This document shows positions 16,234-25,789 of a DNA stretch of 64,000 nucleotides, in pieces. The notes under the pieces are model-generated. The model was not told the origin of the DNA and did not search any database. It worked only from the letters and a program-made list of their open reading frames with translations. The position numbers and the translations under genes are program-made. The DNA is taken from positions 31,272 through 95,271 of the forward strand of contig NZ_PYVZ01000020.1 of the NCBI RefSeq assembly GCF_003056405.1, written 5' to 3'. Source of the DNA: Devosia indica. Lineage in GTDB: Bacteria; Pseudomonadota; Alphaproteobacteria; Rhizobiales; Devosiaceae. How positions within the stretch are numbered: the first letter of the stretch is position 1; every line of letters begins with the position of its first letter.

Positions 16234-18573
16234 TTGTTGTTGCGGCACCTGCTGAGATGGACCGCTGCCATTGTGGCAATACTGGTGCTGCTGGGTTTGA
16301 CCCAGTCCGGCATGCTGGCCTCGCTCGACCGCCGCCTGGACGATTGGCGATTGGCCGCCACGTCCCGACCGGTGAGCGAGACGACCGTCGTCGTTGAGAT
16401 CGACAGCCAAAGTCTGGCGGAAATGGGCATCTGGCCCTGGCCGCGCAGCCTGCACGCCGCCCTGCTAGACCGTCTCATGGCCGCAGGCGCTGACGAAGTG
16501 GTCTTCGACATCGACTTTTCAAGCAGCCGCGATCCCTTCGACGACGCCCAGTTCACTGCGGCCCTGGAACGGGCAGGCGGCTATGCATGGCTCGCGGCAT
16601 TTGCCCAGACGGGGGCTGATGGCCAATTCCATTTTTCCCGACCCCTGCCTGAATTCGCAGCCAGTGCCGGCTCGGTTCTGGTCAATGTGCTGTTGGACCC
16701 GCTGACTGCAACGGCACGCAGCCTGCCCGTTTCCGCCACGGATGAACATGGCACTATTCCCGCTCTGGCGGTTCAGCTTGCCCGCAATCAGTCCGCCTTG
16801 CCTGAAATCCTCGAGATCGACTTCAGCCTGAACCTGGCCGATCTGCCGCGCCTGAGCTTCACAGATGTTCTCTACGGTCGCGTAGACCCGGCCCTGCTCG
16901 CGGGCAAGCAGGTCATCGTCGGGGCCAGCGCCATCGAGTTGCGCGACTTCTTCACTGTTCCTCGCTATGGCGTGATACCAGGGCCGGTCCTTCAGGCTTT
17001 GGCTCTGGAGACCCTAAAGACTGGGCGGATCCTGACCAATTGGGGTCACCTGCCCGGCGTTCTGATTGTCTCCGCCCTCGCGCTTCTGCTGCTCTTCCGC
17101 CCACGCCGGGCCAATGTGCCGACCATTTTCGCCACCCTGGCAATGACGTCTTTTCTCGGCGAGGCCATGGCGCTCTTAGCCTACGCCCAACTCAACCTGC
17201 TGGTCAGCACCGCCAGCCTGCATGTTGGCCTGGTCATCCTGTTTGGCCTGGCCCTGGCAGACAATGGCTACAATCATCTCCTTGCCCGCCGTGCCGCGCA
17301 GGACCGTTTGCGTTTTCTGGCCACCCACGACGCGGCGACCGGCCTGCTCTCCCAGCAGGGATTGATGGAACTGCCCCGCACGCTGGTGCCGCAAGTGCTT
17401 CTGCTGCTGCAGGTTCAGGCCACTGACGAACTGCGGGTCACGCTGGGCCACGATGTGGTCGAAGCTGTGCTGTACCAGTTTGCCCACCGCTTGGGGCATG
17501 CCGGGTTCACCGAGGTTGCGCGCACCGCCCCCGCGACATTCGCCTTGCTGCGCGGCGATGATGGCGATGCGGACGGATTGGCCCGCACAGCCACCCAGCT
17601 CAGAACGAGCCTTTCGGGCGAATATCATGCTGACGGCCACCACCTGCATATCGAAGTCGTCGTCGGGTATGCCAGCGGCGCGCACACACGCGCCGAACTG
17701 CTCAATCAGGCAGAGATCGCGTTGATCCAGGCCCGTGCCGATCGGCTTCAAACCCGAAGCTTCAGCCCTGCGGACCAGTCGATCCTGGACCGTCACCGCC
17801 GGCTTGATCGCGATCTGCGCCGGGCTCTGGGCCGCAATCAGCTTCGATTGAACTTCCAGCCCCAGGTCGATCTCAAATCTCGCAACATCATCGGCGCCGA
17901 AGCCCTGATGCGTTGGGACCACCCCGAATTGGGCCCGGTCTCTCCCGCCGAGTTCATTCCGCTTGCCGAGGAAACCGGCCTCATCGTCGAGCTGGGGCGT
18001 TGGATCCTCTTCGAGGCCTGCCAGCAGGCAGCCGCGTGGCCAAGCCCGATTACGGTGGCCGTCAACGTATCGCCGATCCAGTTCCAGCATGTCGATCTGG
18101 CCGCAACCGTGGCGAACGCCCTGCGCAGTTCGGGCCTGCCGGCCTCACGTCTCGAACTGGAAATTACCGAGAGCAGCCGGGTCACAGATCCCGGTCGCGT
18201 CCACGCGGTGATGTGGCAATTGCGCGATCTGGGCGTACGCCTCGCCATCGACGATTTCGGCACCGGCTATTCGTCGCTCAGCTATTTCCGCGACCTGCCC
18301 TTCGACCTGGTCAAGATCGACCAAAGCTTCGTGCGCGACCGCACGTCCGCTTCAGACCGCAATCTGCTGGCGGCCATCGTCGACCTTGCGGCCAGGATGG
18401 ACAAGCTCACCATTGCCGAAGGCGTCGAGGATGAGGCGACGGCCTGCCTGTTGGGCGCACTCGGTTGCAATTACGGCCAGGGCTATTATTTCAGCCGCCC
18501 GATTTCAGACACCGACATGCACGCAATCCTTGCGGCCCCGGCCCGGAACCCTCCGGGCCTAATTGCCCAATAG
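16234..18573 (+). CDS. CHASE2-GGDEF-EAL membrane signalling protein, probable c-di-GMP phosphodiesterase
   Basis: A 779-residue protein. An N-terminal membrane helix is followed by a periplasmic CHASE2 sensor (DRRLDDWRLA, VVVEIDSQSLAEMGIWPWPRS, EVVFDIDF) and about three further helices near residues 270-350. Then comes a degenerate GGDEF region (HDAATGLLSQQGLMELP; no GGDEF signature, LLRGDDGDAD in its place) and a complete EAL domain. EAL residues are intact: GAEALMRWDHPE, NVSPIQF, ELEITESS, IDDFGTGYSSLSYF, VKIDQSF, AEGVED and QGYYFSRP. It should hydrolyse c-di-GMP, with the GGDEF part perhaps regulatory. The start is one of three consecutive TTG codons (16234-16242) behind GGGGAGA; the third has the best spacing. 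Its 3' end overlaps the convergent FecR-domain gene by 15 bp. Confidence 0.9.
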   Translation: MLLRHLLRWTAAIVAILVLLGLTQSGMLASLDRRLDDWRLAATSRPVSETTVVVEIDSQSLAEMGIWPWPRSLHAALLDRLMAAGADEVVFDIDFSSSRDPFDDAQFTAALERAGGYAWLAAFAQTGADGQFHFSRPLPEFAASAGSVLVNVLLDPLTATARSLPVSATDEHGTIPALAVQLARNQSALPEILEIDFSLNLADLPRLSFTDVLYGRVDPALLAGKQVIVGASAIELRDFFTVPRYGVIPGPVLQALALETLKTGRILTNWGHLPGVLIVSALALLLLFRPRRANVPTIFATLAMTSFLGEAMALLAYAQLNLLVSTASLHVGLVILFGLALADNGYNHLLARRAAQDRLRFLATHDAATGLLSQQGLMELPRTLVPQVLLLLQVQATDELRVTLGHDVVEAVLYQFAHRLGHAGFTEVARTAPATFALLRGDDGDADGLARTATQLRTSLSGEYHADGHHLHIEVVVGYASGAHTRAELLNQAEIALIQARADRLQTRSFSPADQSILDRHRRLDRDLRRALGRNQLRLNFQPQVDLKSRNIIGAEALMRWDHPELGPVSPAEFIPLAEETGLIVELGRWILFEACQQAAAWPSPITVAVNVSPIQFQHVDLAATVANALRSSGLPASRLELEITESSRVTDPGRVHAVMWQLRDLGVRLAIDDFGTGYSSLSYFRDLPFDLVKIDQSFVRDRTSASDRNLLAAIVDLAARMDKLTIAEGVEDEATACLLGALGCNYGQGYYFSRPISDTDMHAILAAPARNPPGLIAQ

Positions 18574-19611
18574 GCCCAGCCCCAGACCCAGCCCATTGCC
18601 GCCACCGACGCTCACCTCGACATCGACAATGCCCAGGTCGACATCAACGCTGGCGCTCCCACCATTGCCATTGCCGTTGTTGCCGTCGCCACCCTGACCT
18701 TGGGCATTGCCGCTATTGCCAACACCGACATTGACGGAAACACCATTGCCGCCGCCAACGGAGGCGCTGGCATTGGCATTGCCAGCACCAACCGCGGCAT
18801 TTGCGCTACCATTGCCAACGTCGGCCGACGCGGTCACGCCGTTCCGGCCATTGCCGTTGCCATTGCCGTTGTTTCCCTGCCCGAGGCGAACGTTCGCACT
18901 CACCCCATTGCCCTGACCACCGGCATTTACACGCGCATTGATATTGGGAACGCCACCAGTCCTGACCGCTTCGAGTGCCGCTTCGGCAGGCAGGTTACCG
19001 TCCAGCACTGCGGCCCGGGCCGCAGCAGGCACCGGCTCGCCATCGATAAGGAAAACGGCCTTGTCCGCCCCCGGCCCGCTGATATCCAGGGGCGACGCTT
19101 GGCTGGCAGCGGCCGACTGCCCGCGGGTCACATCGACCACCATGTCATGCACGTTGTCCTGCACCTGCACCACGCCGCTCCCGACATCCACCCGGGCCTG
19201 TCCATTGCTGTAGGTGACTGTGAACTGTGTACCCTTGACCACGGCGGCCAGCACCGGCGTCTGCACGGAGAAATGCTGCACATTGCGTTTCTCGGCTTCA
19301 ATGGTCACAACGCCGCTGCTCTGAATGACGCTGGTCATCTTCTGGCCCGCCGCATCCCGAACGGCTATCTGGGTGTTCGGACCCAGTGCAATGCTCTCCT
19401 GGCCGCGCACCAGCTCCAGCCGCCCATTTGAGGCCGTGCGCACCTTGCCGCCATCGGGCACCACATCGCCCCGCTCAAGAGCCACCCAGGTATTGCGCTC
19501 GAACTGCATGACAGTGCCCCGCAGGCGTTCGGCAATCCATTCATCGGCCAGCGCGACCGAGCTGAAGGACATCAGAGTAAGAGCTGCAAGCACTGAACGA
19601 GCGATACGCAT
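18559..19611 (-). CDS. secreted FecR-domain protein with Gly/Asn-rich C-terminal repeats
   Basis: A 350-residue exported protein. The signal peptide is MRIARSVLAALTLMSFSSVALA. Residues about 45-155 form a FecR-type domain (GDVVPDGGKVRTASNGRLEL, IALGPNTQIAVRDA, FSVQTPVLAAVVKGTQFTV). Residues 225-350 are low-complexity, built of G, N, V, A and S (for example GQGNNGNGNGNGRNGV, GNGSANAAVGAGNANA), and end in GLGLGLGLLGN. Stand-alone FecR-domain proteins are often encoded beside CHASE2 proteins, as here. It may be a surface or periplasmic ligand for that sensor, but this is inference. The repeats suggest an extended, possibly adhesive, tail. Confidence 0.85.
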   Translation of the reverse strand: MRIARSVLAALTLMSFSSVALADEWIAERLRGTVMQFERNTWVALERGDVVPDGGKVRTASNGRLELVRGQESIALGPNTQIAVRDAAGQKMTSVIQSSGVVTIEAEKRNVQHFSVQTPVLAAVVKGTQFTVTYSNGQARVDVGSGVVQVQDNVHDMVVDVTRGQSAAASQASPLDISGPGADKAVFLIDGEPVPAAARAAVLDGNLPAEAALEAVRTGGVPNINARVNAGGQGNGVSANVRLGQGNNGNGNGNGRNGVTASADVGNGSANAAVGAGNANASASVGGGNGVSVNVGVGNSGNAQGQGGDGNNGNGNGGSASVDVDLGIVDVEVSVGGGNGLGLGLGLLGN

Positions 19612-19768
19612 GGGTTTCTACCTCCAAGGCGGACTACTGCCCGCGCATTGGAAACAACTTCGCGCTTTACCTGCTTAATCGAGGCTTAATTCGGGTCTCG
19701 CCGCCCCCGGAACCCCGCTCACTTCATTGGCGAGGGTTAATGCGTTCCTGCGCAATACTGCCGACTTG

Positions 19769-20689
19769 TCAGAATTCCAATCCAGCCGGCACTGGTGGCG
19801 GTGTATGCACCACGGTAATCCGCACCCGCTCATTGGCAGCCATATAGGGGTCATTGGGGAAGAACGGCTCGCCCGTCGCCCGCCCGGTCACCGCCTTGAA
19901 GCGATCATCGCTCATGCCGAATTCGCCCAGGATCGAGCGCACCACATTGGCGCGATCCGCCGACAACTCCCACGGACCATAGCGGGGATTGTCGTAGCGC
20001 CCGCCCGCCGCTGTGTGACCCGATATCGTCACCTGCGCATTGAGCTGCTGCAGGATCGGGCCAATCGCGGCGATCGCTGCACGCGTCGGCTCCAGCGGAT
20101 ATTTCGACCCCTCTGGAAACATCGGTCGGCCCTGCTGGTCCACGATCTGGATATCCAGCCCTTCCTCGGTCTGCTCGACAAGCAGATTGTCCATGAACGG
20201 CGTTACCTCGGGCAGTGACTGCCAGGCCTGCTTGATGCTCGCCGCCGCACTGTGGAAGGCCTGCGCTTCGAGCGATTGCAGGTTGAATTCACTGTCGCTG
20301 CTGGCGCGTTGCTCGCTGCCTTGCTGGCGCGCGGCTCCGCCGATATGGGTATCCGTCGTGCCCTGGTCCGAGCTCTGCGGCGAGGCAGGGCGATCCTCGA
20401 TCACGTCGGCCGAGGAGCCTGACATCTGATTGCCCGAATTGTCCATCGCATTGCCGCCCATGACGCCGCCAGCGCCACTGGTCGTGGTGCTCAGGGATGC
20501 CGGCGCGAAGTAGTTGGCCAGCCCCTCCTTCTGCTCGGGCGTCGTCATGCTGATCAGCCACATCAACAGGAAGAACGCCATCATCGCCGTCACAAAGTCG
20601 GCATAGGCGATCTTCCAGGCACCGCCATGGTGGGCGTGCCCTTTCTTCTTGATCTTCTTGATGATGATCGGCTGATCGTAATTCGCCAT
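19769..20689 (-). CDS. motB: flagellar motor stator protein MotB
   Basis: A 306-residue stator subunit that anchors the motor to peptidoglycan and carries the proton-accepting Asp. The N-terminus is basic (IIIKKIKKKGHAHHGG). A single membrane helix follows with Asp31 (YADFVTAMMAFFLLMWLISM). A long linker rich in S, G, D and Q (residues about 70-150) precedes the OmpA/MotB domain with ISGHTAAGG, SADRANVVRSIL and NDPYMAANERVRI. It lies 24 bp after motA on the same strand. No other flagellar gene is in the window, so the stator genes are detached from the main cluster. Confidence 0.95.
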   Translation of the reverse strand: MANYDQPIIIKKIKKKGHAHHGGAWKIAYADFVTAMMAFFLLMWLISMTTPEQKEGLANYFAPASLSTTTSGAGGVMGGNAMDNSGNQMSGSSADVIEDRPASPQSSDQGTTDTHIGGAARQQGSEQRASSDSEFNLQSLEAQAFHSAAASIKQAWQSLPEVTPFMDNLLVEQTEEGLDIQIVDQQGRPMFPEGSKYPLEPTRAAIAAIGPILQQLNAQVTISGHTAAGGRYDNPRYGPWELSADRANVVRSILGEFGMSDDRFKAVTGRATGEPFFPNDPYMAANERVRITVVHTPPPVPAGLEF

Positions 20690-20713
20690 TCTGGCTGACC
20701 CCTGTTCTGGCTA

Positions 20714-21577
20714 TCAGGTGGTGGCCGGCAGGGCGGCGGTCGCAGCTTCCACTTCGGCAAAGCTCGGGCGAACCTCGCTCATCAGTGCCTTGCGCGCGAA
20801 TTCAATCGCCATCACCGGCGGCTGGCCGCCGATATGGGCCAGCAGGCCCACCTTGAGCGAGAGGAAATATTTGGACTCGGCCTCAAACGTGCTCTTGAGC
20901 GACTGCGCCATCGGCCCGAAAAAGCCATAGGCGACGAACACGCCGAAGAACGTGCCGACCAGTGCGCCGCCGATCAGATGCCCCAGCACTTCAGGTGGCT
21001 CCGAGATCGCGCCCATGGTCTTGATCACGCCCAGCACCGCCGCCACGATGCCCAGCGCCGGCGTGCCGTCCGCGACCGCCTGCATGGCAGACACGATCCG
21101 TTCCTGCTCCTGGTGGTGCGTTTCCAGCTCCTCGTCCATCAGCGCATCCATTTCATGCACATTGTTGGACCCCATGGTCACCATGCGCATGTAGTCGCAC
21201 ACGAACTCCACCGCGTGGTGGTTCTTGGCAAATGTCGGGAAGGCGTTGAACAGGGTGGAATTATGCGGGTCTTCGATATGCGGCTCGATCCCCAGAATCC
21301 CCTTCTGCTGGATCAGCTTGTACATCGAGAACTGCAGGCCCAGCAGCTCGACATAGGCGGCCTTGTTGTATTTCGGTCCCTTGAACAAAGTCCCGAACAT
21401 CGAGGGCACCGCCTTGAGCACCGGTGCGCCATTGGCGATGATGAAAGCACCGATCGCCGCACCCAGAATGATCACGAATTCAAAGGGTTGCCAAAGCACC
21501 TCAACATGGCCACCCATCGCCGAATAGCCACCAAACACGCAGGCAAAGACGACGACGATACCGATAATCAGACGCAT
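20714..21577 (-). CDS. motA: flagellar motor stator protein MotA
   Basis: A 287-residue membrane protein that with MotB forms the proton channel of the flagellar motor. It has the four expected membrane helices: two at the N-terminus (LIIGIVVVFACVFGGYSA, FVIILGAAIGAFIIA) and two after the cytoplasmic loop. The cytoplasmic loop has conserved charged residues (DALMDEELETHHQEQERI). Then comes the MotA signature region with PALGIVAAVLGVIKTMG and GALVGTFFGVFVAYGFFGP. It is first in a two-gene operon with motB. Confidence 0.95.
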   Translation of the reverse strand: MRLIIGIVVVFACVFGGYSAMGGHVEVLWQPFEFVIILGAAIGAFIIANGAPVLKAVPSMFGTLFKGPKYNKAAYVELLGLQFSMYKLIQQKGILGIEPHIEDPHNSTLFNAFPTFAKNHHAVEFVCDYMRMVTMGSNNVHEMDALMDEELETHHQEQERIVSAMQAVADGTPALGIVAAVLGVIKTMGAISEPPEVLGHLIGGALVGTFFGVFVAYGFFGPMAQSLKSTFEAESKYFLSLKVGLLAHIGGQPPVMAIEFARKALMSEVRPSFAEVEAATAALPATT

Positions 21578-21701
21578 TGGGCTTACTCGAAACGCGGATA
21601 CAAAACGGGCATGAGAAGCAGGAAACGCCGCTTCCGTGGCTCACATAATGGTCCGCTCAGGCTTAACAGGGGGTGTATGTCCCCTCCCCCGATGATCGCG
21701 A

Positions 21702-22100
21702 TCAGCCTCCCCCCGGCGCAATTTCGGGCCGCCTCTGGCCCGTTTGGCTGTGGCTATCCTCCACCAGCGGCCGGATTTCCATCCGCCCGTATTGAAGGAT
21801 CGGATCGTCGGCAAACAATGGCGTCAGCGCATCTAGGCTCTCCGCCTCAAGCAATACGAAGCCGGCGACAACCTCCTTGGCCTCCGCATAGGGGCCATCG
21901 AGATGGATCAACTCGCCATTCTCGAAGCGCAGCACCCGCCCCGCATTGGCGTCGGCCAGCGGCGACGCATAGATCAGATGGCCGCTGGCCCGCAATTTAT
22001 GGTCATGCTCGATAGTGGCGTCGTCCAGACGCTGGAAATCATCCGCACTCATCCCGTCCATCGCACCGGGCTCGATATAGACAAGAGCCATAAACCGCAT
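21702..22100 (-). CDS. YCII-related domain protein
   Basis: A 132-residue YciI-like (DGPF) protein with a ferredoxin-like fold. The start is the ATG at 22100 preceded by GAGG; the longer frame overlaps the yghU terminator. Family features are MRFMALVYIEPG, the HLIYASPLADANAGRVLRF strand pair and LDGPYAEAKEVVAGFVLLEAES with the catalytic-type DGP. The enzymatic role of this group is unproven. The C-terminus adds a short Pro/Gly-rich tail. Confidence 0.85.
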   Translation of the reverse strand: MRFMALVYIEPGAMDGMSADDFQRLDDATIEHDHKLRASGHLIYASPLADANAGRVLRFENGELIHLDGPYAEAKEVVAGFVLLEAESLDALTPLFADDPILQYGRMEIRPLVEDSHSQTGQRRPEIAPGGG

Positions 22101-22165
22101 TGCCGTCCTCCAATCAGGTTCTGACCATGCGACGATCCAATAGGTCGAATTTCGACAACGCCACG

Positions 22166-22200
22166 AAAAAGGGCCGTTCCCCATGGCAGAAACGGCCCTT
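22166..22200 (-). terminator. intrinsic terminator of yghU
   Basis: On the minus strand AAGGGCCGTT (from 22200) pairs with AACGGCCCTT (22178-22169) across a 12-nt loop and is followed by a T-run (complement of the A-run at 22166-22170). It lies just past the yghU stop. Confidence 0.85.
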
Positions 22201-22235
22201 CCAGTGCTGTTGCTAAATGGCTTGTCGCGTGCGCC

Positions 22236-23102
22236 CTAGACTGTCCCGCGCTCCTTGCGCAGCGCCACCACCTTGTCGACATCGGCCGCCGAATGACGCT
22301 CGTAAAGGTGCTCGTCTTCCGGACCACCCGCAGCGTTGACAGTGCGCCCGCGCTTGACCGGTTCACGCGCATCGATCTGCTCGGCCCAGCGAATGACGTT
22401 TTTATAGGTACCGACATCGAGGAATTCGGCCGCATTATAGGCCCGGCCCAGCACCATTCCGCCATACCAGGGGAAGATCGCCATATCGGCGATGGAATAG
22501 TCACTGCCTGCAATGAATTCCTTGTTCGCCAGTTCGCGGTCCAGCACATCGAGCTGACGCTTGGTCTCCATCGCATAGCGATTGATCGGATATTCCAGCT
22601 TGACGGGCGCATAGGCATAGAAATGCCCGAAGCCACCGCCGACAAAAGGCGCGCTGCCCATCTGCCAGAACAGCCAGTTCATCGTCTCGGCCCGCTTGGC
22701 CGCATCCTTGGACAGGAACGCGTCGAATTTCTCCGCCAGATAGACCATCATTGACCCGCTCTCGAACAGCCGGACCGGCTCTTTCGGGCCGTAATCCATC
22801 ATCGCGGGGATCTTCGAATTCGGGTTCACCGATACAAAGCCCGACCCGAACTGGTCTCCCTTGCCAATATTGATCAGATACGCGTCATATTCGGCGTCAT
22901 GCCCGGCCGCCAGCAGCTCCTCGAGCATGATGGTGACCTTCTGCCCATTGGGGGTTGCCAATGAGTAGAGCTGGATGGGATGCTCGCCTCGCGGCAACTC
23001 CTGATCATGGGTTGGCCCGGCGATCGGCCTATTGGTGCTGGCAAAGGCACCCCCGTTTTCCTTGTCCCAGGTCCAGACTTTGGGCGGCACATATTCGGTC
23101 AT
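22236..23102 (-). CDS. yghU: glutathione S-transferase family disulfide-bond reductase
   Basis: A 288-residue GST of the YghU group, equal in length to the E. coli protein, which reduces disulfides with two bound glutathiones. The family-specific N-terminus VWTWDKENGGAFASTNRPIA and the thioredoxin-fold segment LYSLATPNGQKVTIMLEEL are very clear. NPNSKIPAMMDYG, SGSMMVYLAEKF and the C-terminal YSIADMAIFPWYGG follow. It is monocistronic with its own terminator and is divergent from the RNA methyltransferase gene. Confidence 0.95.
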   Translation of the reverse strand: MTEYVPPKVWTWDKENGGAFASTNRPIAGPTHDQELPRGEHPIQLYSLATPNGQKVTIMLEELLAAGHDAEYDAYLINIGKGDQFGSGFVSVNPNSKIPAMMDYGPKEPVRLFESGSMMVYLAEKFDAFLSKDAAKRAETMNWLFWQMGSAPFVGGGFGHFYAYAPVKLEYPINRYAMETKRQLDVLDRELANKEFIAGSDYSIADMAIFPWYGGMVLGRAYNAAEFLDVGTYKNVIRWAEQIDAREPVKRGRTVNAAGGPEDEHLYERHSAADVDKVVALRKERGTV

Positions 23103-23243
23103 CGCAGCAGCTCTTTCGACAGTGTCCTGAAATCACGGCGAATGATTCATCGCCTTTCGCCGATATAAGCACAGATCACGCCGAGCGTAACCCTTCCTAT
23201 CAGCAAACTTGCCAGCCCCCGCGCCCGGGGCTACTGCTCGCCC

Positions 23244-24350
23244 ATGAACACGCCCCCTTTCGATATCTTTCTGGTCGCCACCCCCGGCCTTGAAGCCCCG
23301 CTGGCCGATGAAGCGCGCGCCGCCGGCTTCAGCCTTGCGACAATCACCGATGGCGGTGTCACTTTTCCCGGCACCTGGCCCGATGTCTGGCGTGCCAATC
23401 TGGTGCTGCGCGGCGCCACCCGCGTCCTGGCGCGCATCGCCTCCTTCCGCGCCCTGCATCTGGCCCAGCTCGACAAGCGCGCGCGAAAGCTGCCCTGGGC
23501 CGAACTCCTCCGTCCCGACGTGCCCGTCCACGTCGAGGCCAGTTGCAAGCGCTCGCGCATCTATCACGCCGGTGCTGCTGCCCAGCGTGTCGCCACCGCC
23601 ATCAGTGAGGAACTGGGCGCGCCCATCGCCGAGGATGCCGTGCTCCGCATCATGGTCCGCATCGAGGACGATCTGGTCACCATCAGCATCGACACATCCG
23701 GCGAGTCCCTGCACAAGCGCGGCTTCAAGGAAGGCGTTGCCAAGGCCCCGATGCGCGAAACTATGGCGGCGATGTTCCTGACCCAATGTGGCTATACCGG
23801 CACCGAACCAGTGCTCGACCCCATGTGCGGCTCGGGCACCTTCGTCATCGAGGCCGCCGAAATCGCCCTCGGCCTGCATCCTGGCCGCACGCGAACCTTC
23901 GCCTTCGAGCAGCTTCCCTGTTTCAACGCCAAGGCCTGGGCAGAACTCCGCGAACCTGCCGCCCCAGCCCCGACAACAATGCGCTTTCTTGGCTTCGACC
24001 GCGATCCCGGCGCCATCCGCATGGCATCGGAAAACGCCACCCGCGCAGGCGTTTCGGACTGCACCGGCTTTGCCCAGCAATCCATCGAAGACCTGACCCC
24101 GCCCGAAGGCGCGCCGGGCCTTGTGATCGTCAATCCACCCTATGGTACCCGCGTGGGCGAAAAGGGCCCACTCATCGGTCTGCACCGTACCCTGGGCACA
24201 GTTCTCAAAACGCGCTTCTCCGGCTGGCGCGTCGGCATCATCACGGCAGACCGGCAACTGGCTCAGTCGACCGGCCTCGGCTTCGAACCGCCACTGCCAC
24301 CAGTCCTGCACGGCGGCATCCGCGTCGGGCTCTATCGGTCCAGGCTTTAG
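23244..24350 (+). CDS. THUMP-domain class I RNA methyltransferase (RlmL/UPF0020 type)
   Basis: A 368-residue rRNA methyltransferase candidate. The N-terminus begins FDIFLVATPGLEAPLADEARAAG and contains a THUMP RNA-binding region up to about residue 165. The catalytic domain has PVLDPMCGSGTFVIEAAEIALG (SAM motif I) and the N6/N2-specific motif VNPPYGTRVGEKG. These fit the UPF0020 family, which includes the enzyme for 23S m2G2445. A second methyltransferase half as in fused RlmKL is absent. Exact target base is not provable here. Confidence 0.88.
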   Translation: MNTPPFDIFLVATPGLEAPLADEARAAGFSLATITDGGVTFPGTWPDVWRANLVLRGATRVLARIASFRALHLAQLDKRARKLPWAELLRPDVPVHVEASCKRSRIYHAGAAAQRVATAISEELGAPIAEDAVLRIMVRIEDDLVTISIDTSGESLHKRGFKEGVAKAPMRETMAAMFLTQCGYTGTEPVLDPMCGSGTFVIEAAEIALGLHPGRTRTFAFEQLPCFNAKAWAELREPAAPAPTTMRFLGFDRDPGAIRMASENATRAGVSDCTGFAQQSIEDLTPPEGAPGLVIVNPPYGTRVGEKGPLIGLHRTLGTVLKTRFSGWRVGIITADRQLAQSTGLGFEPPLPPVLHGGIRVGLYRSRL

Positions 24351-24361
24351 GTTTTCAGACG

Positions 24362-24415
24362 AACGCGTAGCGCCCCTCCCCTATCAGGGGGAGGCTAGGT
24401 GGGGCGTTCCTCCCC
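24362..24415. repeat. palindromic intergenic repeat (CCTCCCC/GGGGGAGG type)
   Basis: Between two convergent stops lies CCTCCCC-TATCA-GGGGGAGG followed by CTAGGTGGGG. The same palindrome and tail occur near 28.93, 42.57, 63.80 and 63.85 kb. It may act as a bidirectional transcript end. Confidence 0.6.
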
Positions 24416-25789
24416 CTAAGCCGCGCGTTCCCCCTCTGAACCCGCCACGTCTTCAAGCCGCATAAAGCCACGCCGCAGAGCGGCAAACACATCCGGGTCG
24501 AGCCCCGACCCGACTTCCTTTTCCATGATTTCGAACGCCGCAGACACCGGCATCGCCTTGCGATAAGGCCGGTCTGCCGTCAGCGCGTCGAAAATATCGG
24601 CCACGGTGACAATCCGCGTATCGAGGTCGATTGCGTCCGCCTTGATGCCATGCGGATAGCCCCGGCCATTGAGCTTTTCGTGGTGGTCCCCGGCAATCCG
24701 CGCCATGTCCTGAAATGCTGCGATCTTGGACAGGATCACCCGCCCCAGCTCCGGGTGCCGTTTGATTTCGGCCCACTCGTCATCATCCGGCTTGCCGTTC
24801 TTGTCGAGCACGCTGTTGGAGACGCCCAGCTTGCCGATATCGTGCAGCAGGGCCGCGCGCTTGAGCCAGCGCCGCCGCTCGGGCGCATAGCCCATTTCCT
24901 CGGCAATCAGGTCGGTGAACAGCGCCACCCGGTCGCTGTGACCGGCCGTAAACGGACTTTTGGCGTCGACCACCTGCGCAAAGCCGGCCGCGATATCGTC
25001 CAGATAGTCCTCATCCACCGCCCGCGTCAGCGCCCGCGGCTCCAGCCCCATCACGCGCTCATGCAGGTCATTGCTCAGCATGGCCTGCCAGAACCCGGCA
25101 TCGTCTATCATCCCGGCCAGCAGGGCCACCAGTTGCGGATCGAACCAGCGCCCGGACCGCTCGGTTACCTCGGCCAGTGCCGCCTTGGCTCCGCCGCGCA
25201 TGAAGAATACGTCCACCACCTGCGCCAGCAGCGCAATGCGCGCAAACAGCGAAATTGCTTCGCCTTCCAGCTCCACTGGCTGCCCGCTTCCGTCCCAATG
25301 CTCGTCGAGATCGAGAATGCCCTGCGCCACGGCTTCGGAAAACCGCATGGACCGGGCGATCACCGCACCCCGCTGGCATCGCGTCTCGATCAGTTCCTTG
25401 GAGATTTCCCCGCCATTGCGCGCAATATGCACCAGCGTCTGCAGCCGCTCAACAAAGCCCGACCGGCGGCCGGTATTGGCAATCAGAAAACGCAGGATCT
25501 CGGGCAGCTTGGTGTCGACCACCTTGTAATTGCTTTTGAAGCTCAGATCGTCGGCCAGATAGAGCTGGCAGATCCGCGCGGCATTGGAGCTGCATCCGAT
25601 ATCCTTGAGCAGCAGCGTATAGTAGAGATCCGAAAGCTCGGCCTGGCTCAGTCCCAACCTCATGCCCAGATGCATGCCGATCCAGCAGCACCGCAGGCTG
25701 TGTCCAACGGGTTGTCCCTCGGTAATGTCGAGCGCAAAGCTGAGCGCCCCCACCACTTCGGACAGATACACCACTTCGCGTTCGGCCAC
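24416..25789 (-). CDS. tandem HD domain protein with active HD-GYP c-di-GMP phosphodiesterase domain
   Basis: A 457-residue cytosolic protein. The GTG at 25789 follows AGGGGAG; the longer frame upstream is not conserved. The C-terminal half is a complete HD-GYP domain: AGHSDRVALFTDLIAEEMG, ALLHDIGKLGVSNSVLDKNG, IKRHPELG, AGDHHEKLNGRGYPHGI and ADIFDALTADRPYR. The N-terminal half repeats the plan in degenerate form: GHSLRCCWIGMHLGMRLGL, TLLLKDIGCSSN (Lys for His in HD), and LDEHWDGSGQPVELEG in place of HHE..GxGYP. The first half is probably a non-catalytic sensor or dimer element. It is divergent from a single receiver-domain protein. Confidence 0.88.
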   Translation of the reverse strand: MAEREVVYLSEVVGALSFALDITEGQPVGHSLRCCWIGMHLGMRLGLSQAELSDLYYTLLLKDIGCSSNAARICQLYLADDLSFKSNYKVVDTKLPEILRFLIANTGRRSGFVERLQTLVHIARNGGEISKELIETRCQRGAVIARSMRFSEAVAQGILDLDEHWDGSGQPVELEGEAISLFARIALLAQVVDVFFMRGGAKAALAEVTERSGRWFDPQLVALLAGMIDDAGFWQAMLSNDLHERVMGLEPRALTRAVDEDYLDDIAAGFAQVVDAKSPFTAGHSDRVALFTDLIAEEMGYAPERRRWLKRAALLHDIGKLGVSNSVLDKNGKPDDDEWAEIKRHPELGRVILSKIAAFQDMARIAGDHHEKLNGRGYPHGIKADAIDLDTRIVTVADIFDALTADRPYRKAMPVSAAFEIMEKEVGSGLDPDVFAALRRGFMRLEDVAGSEGERAA

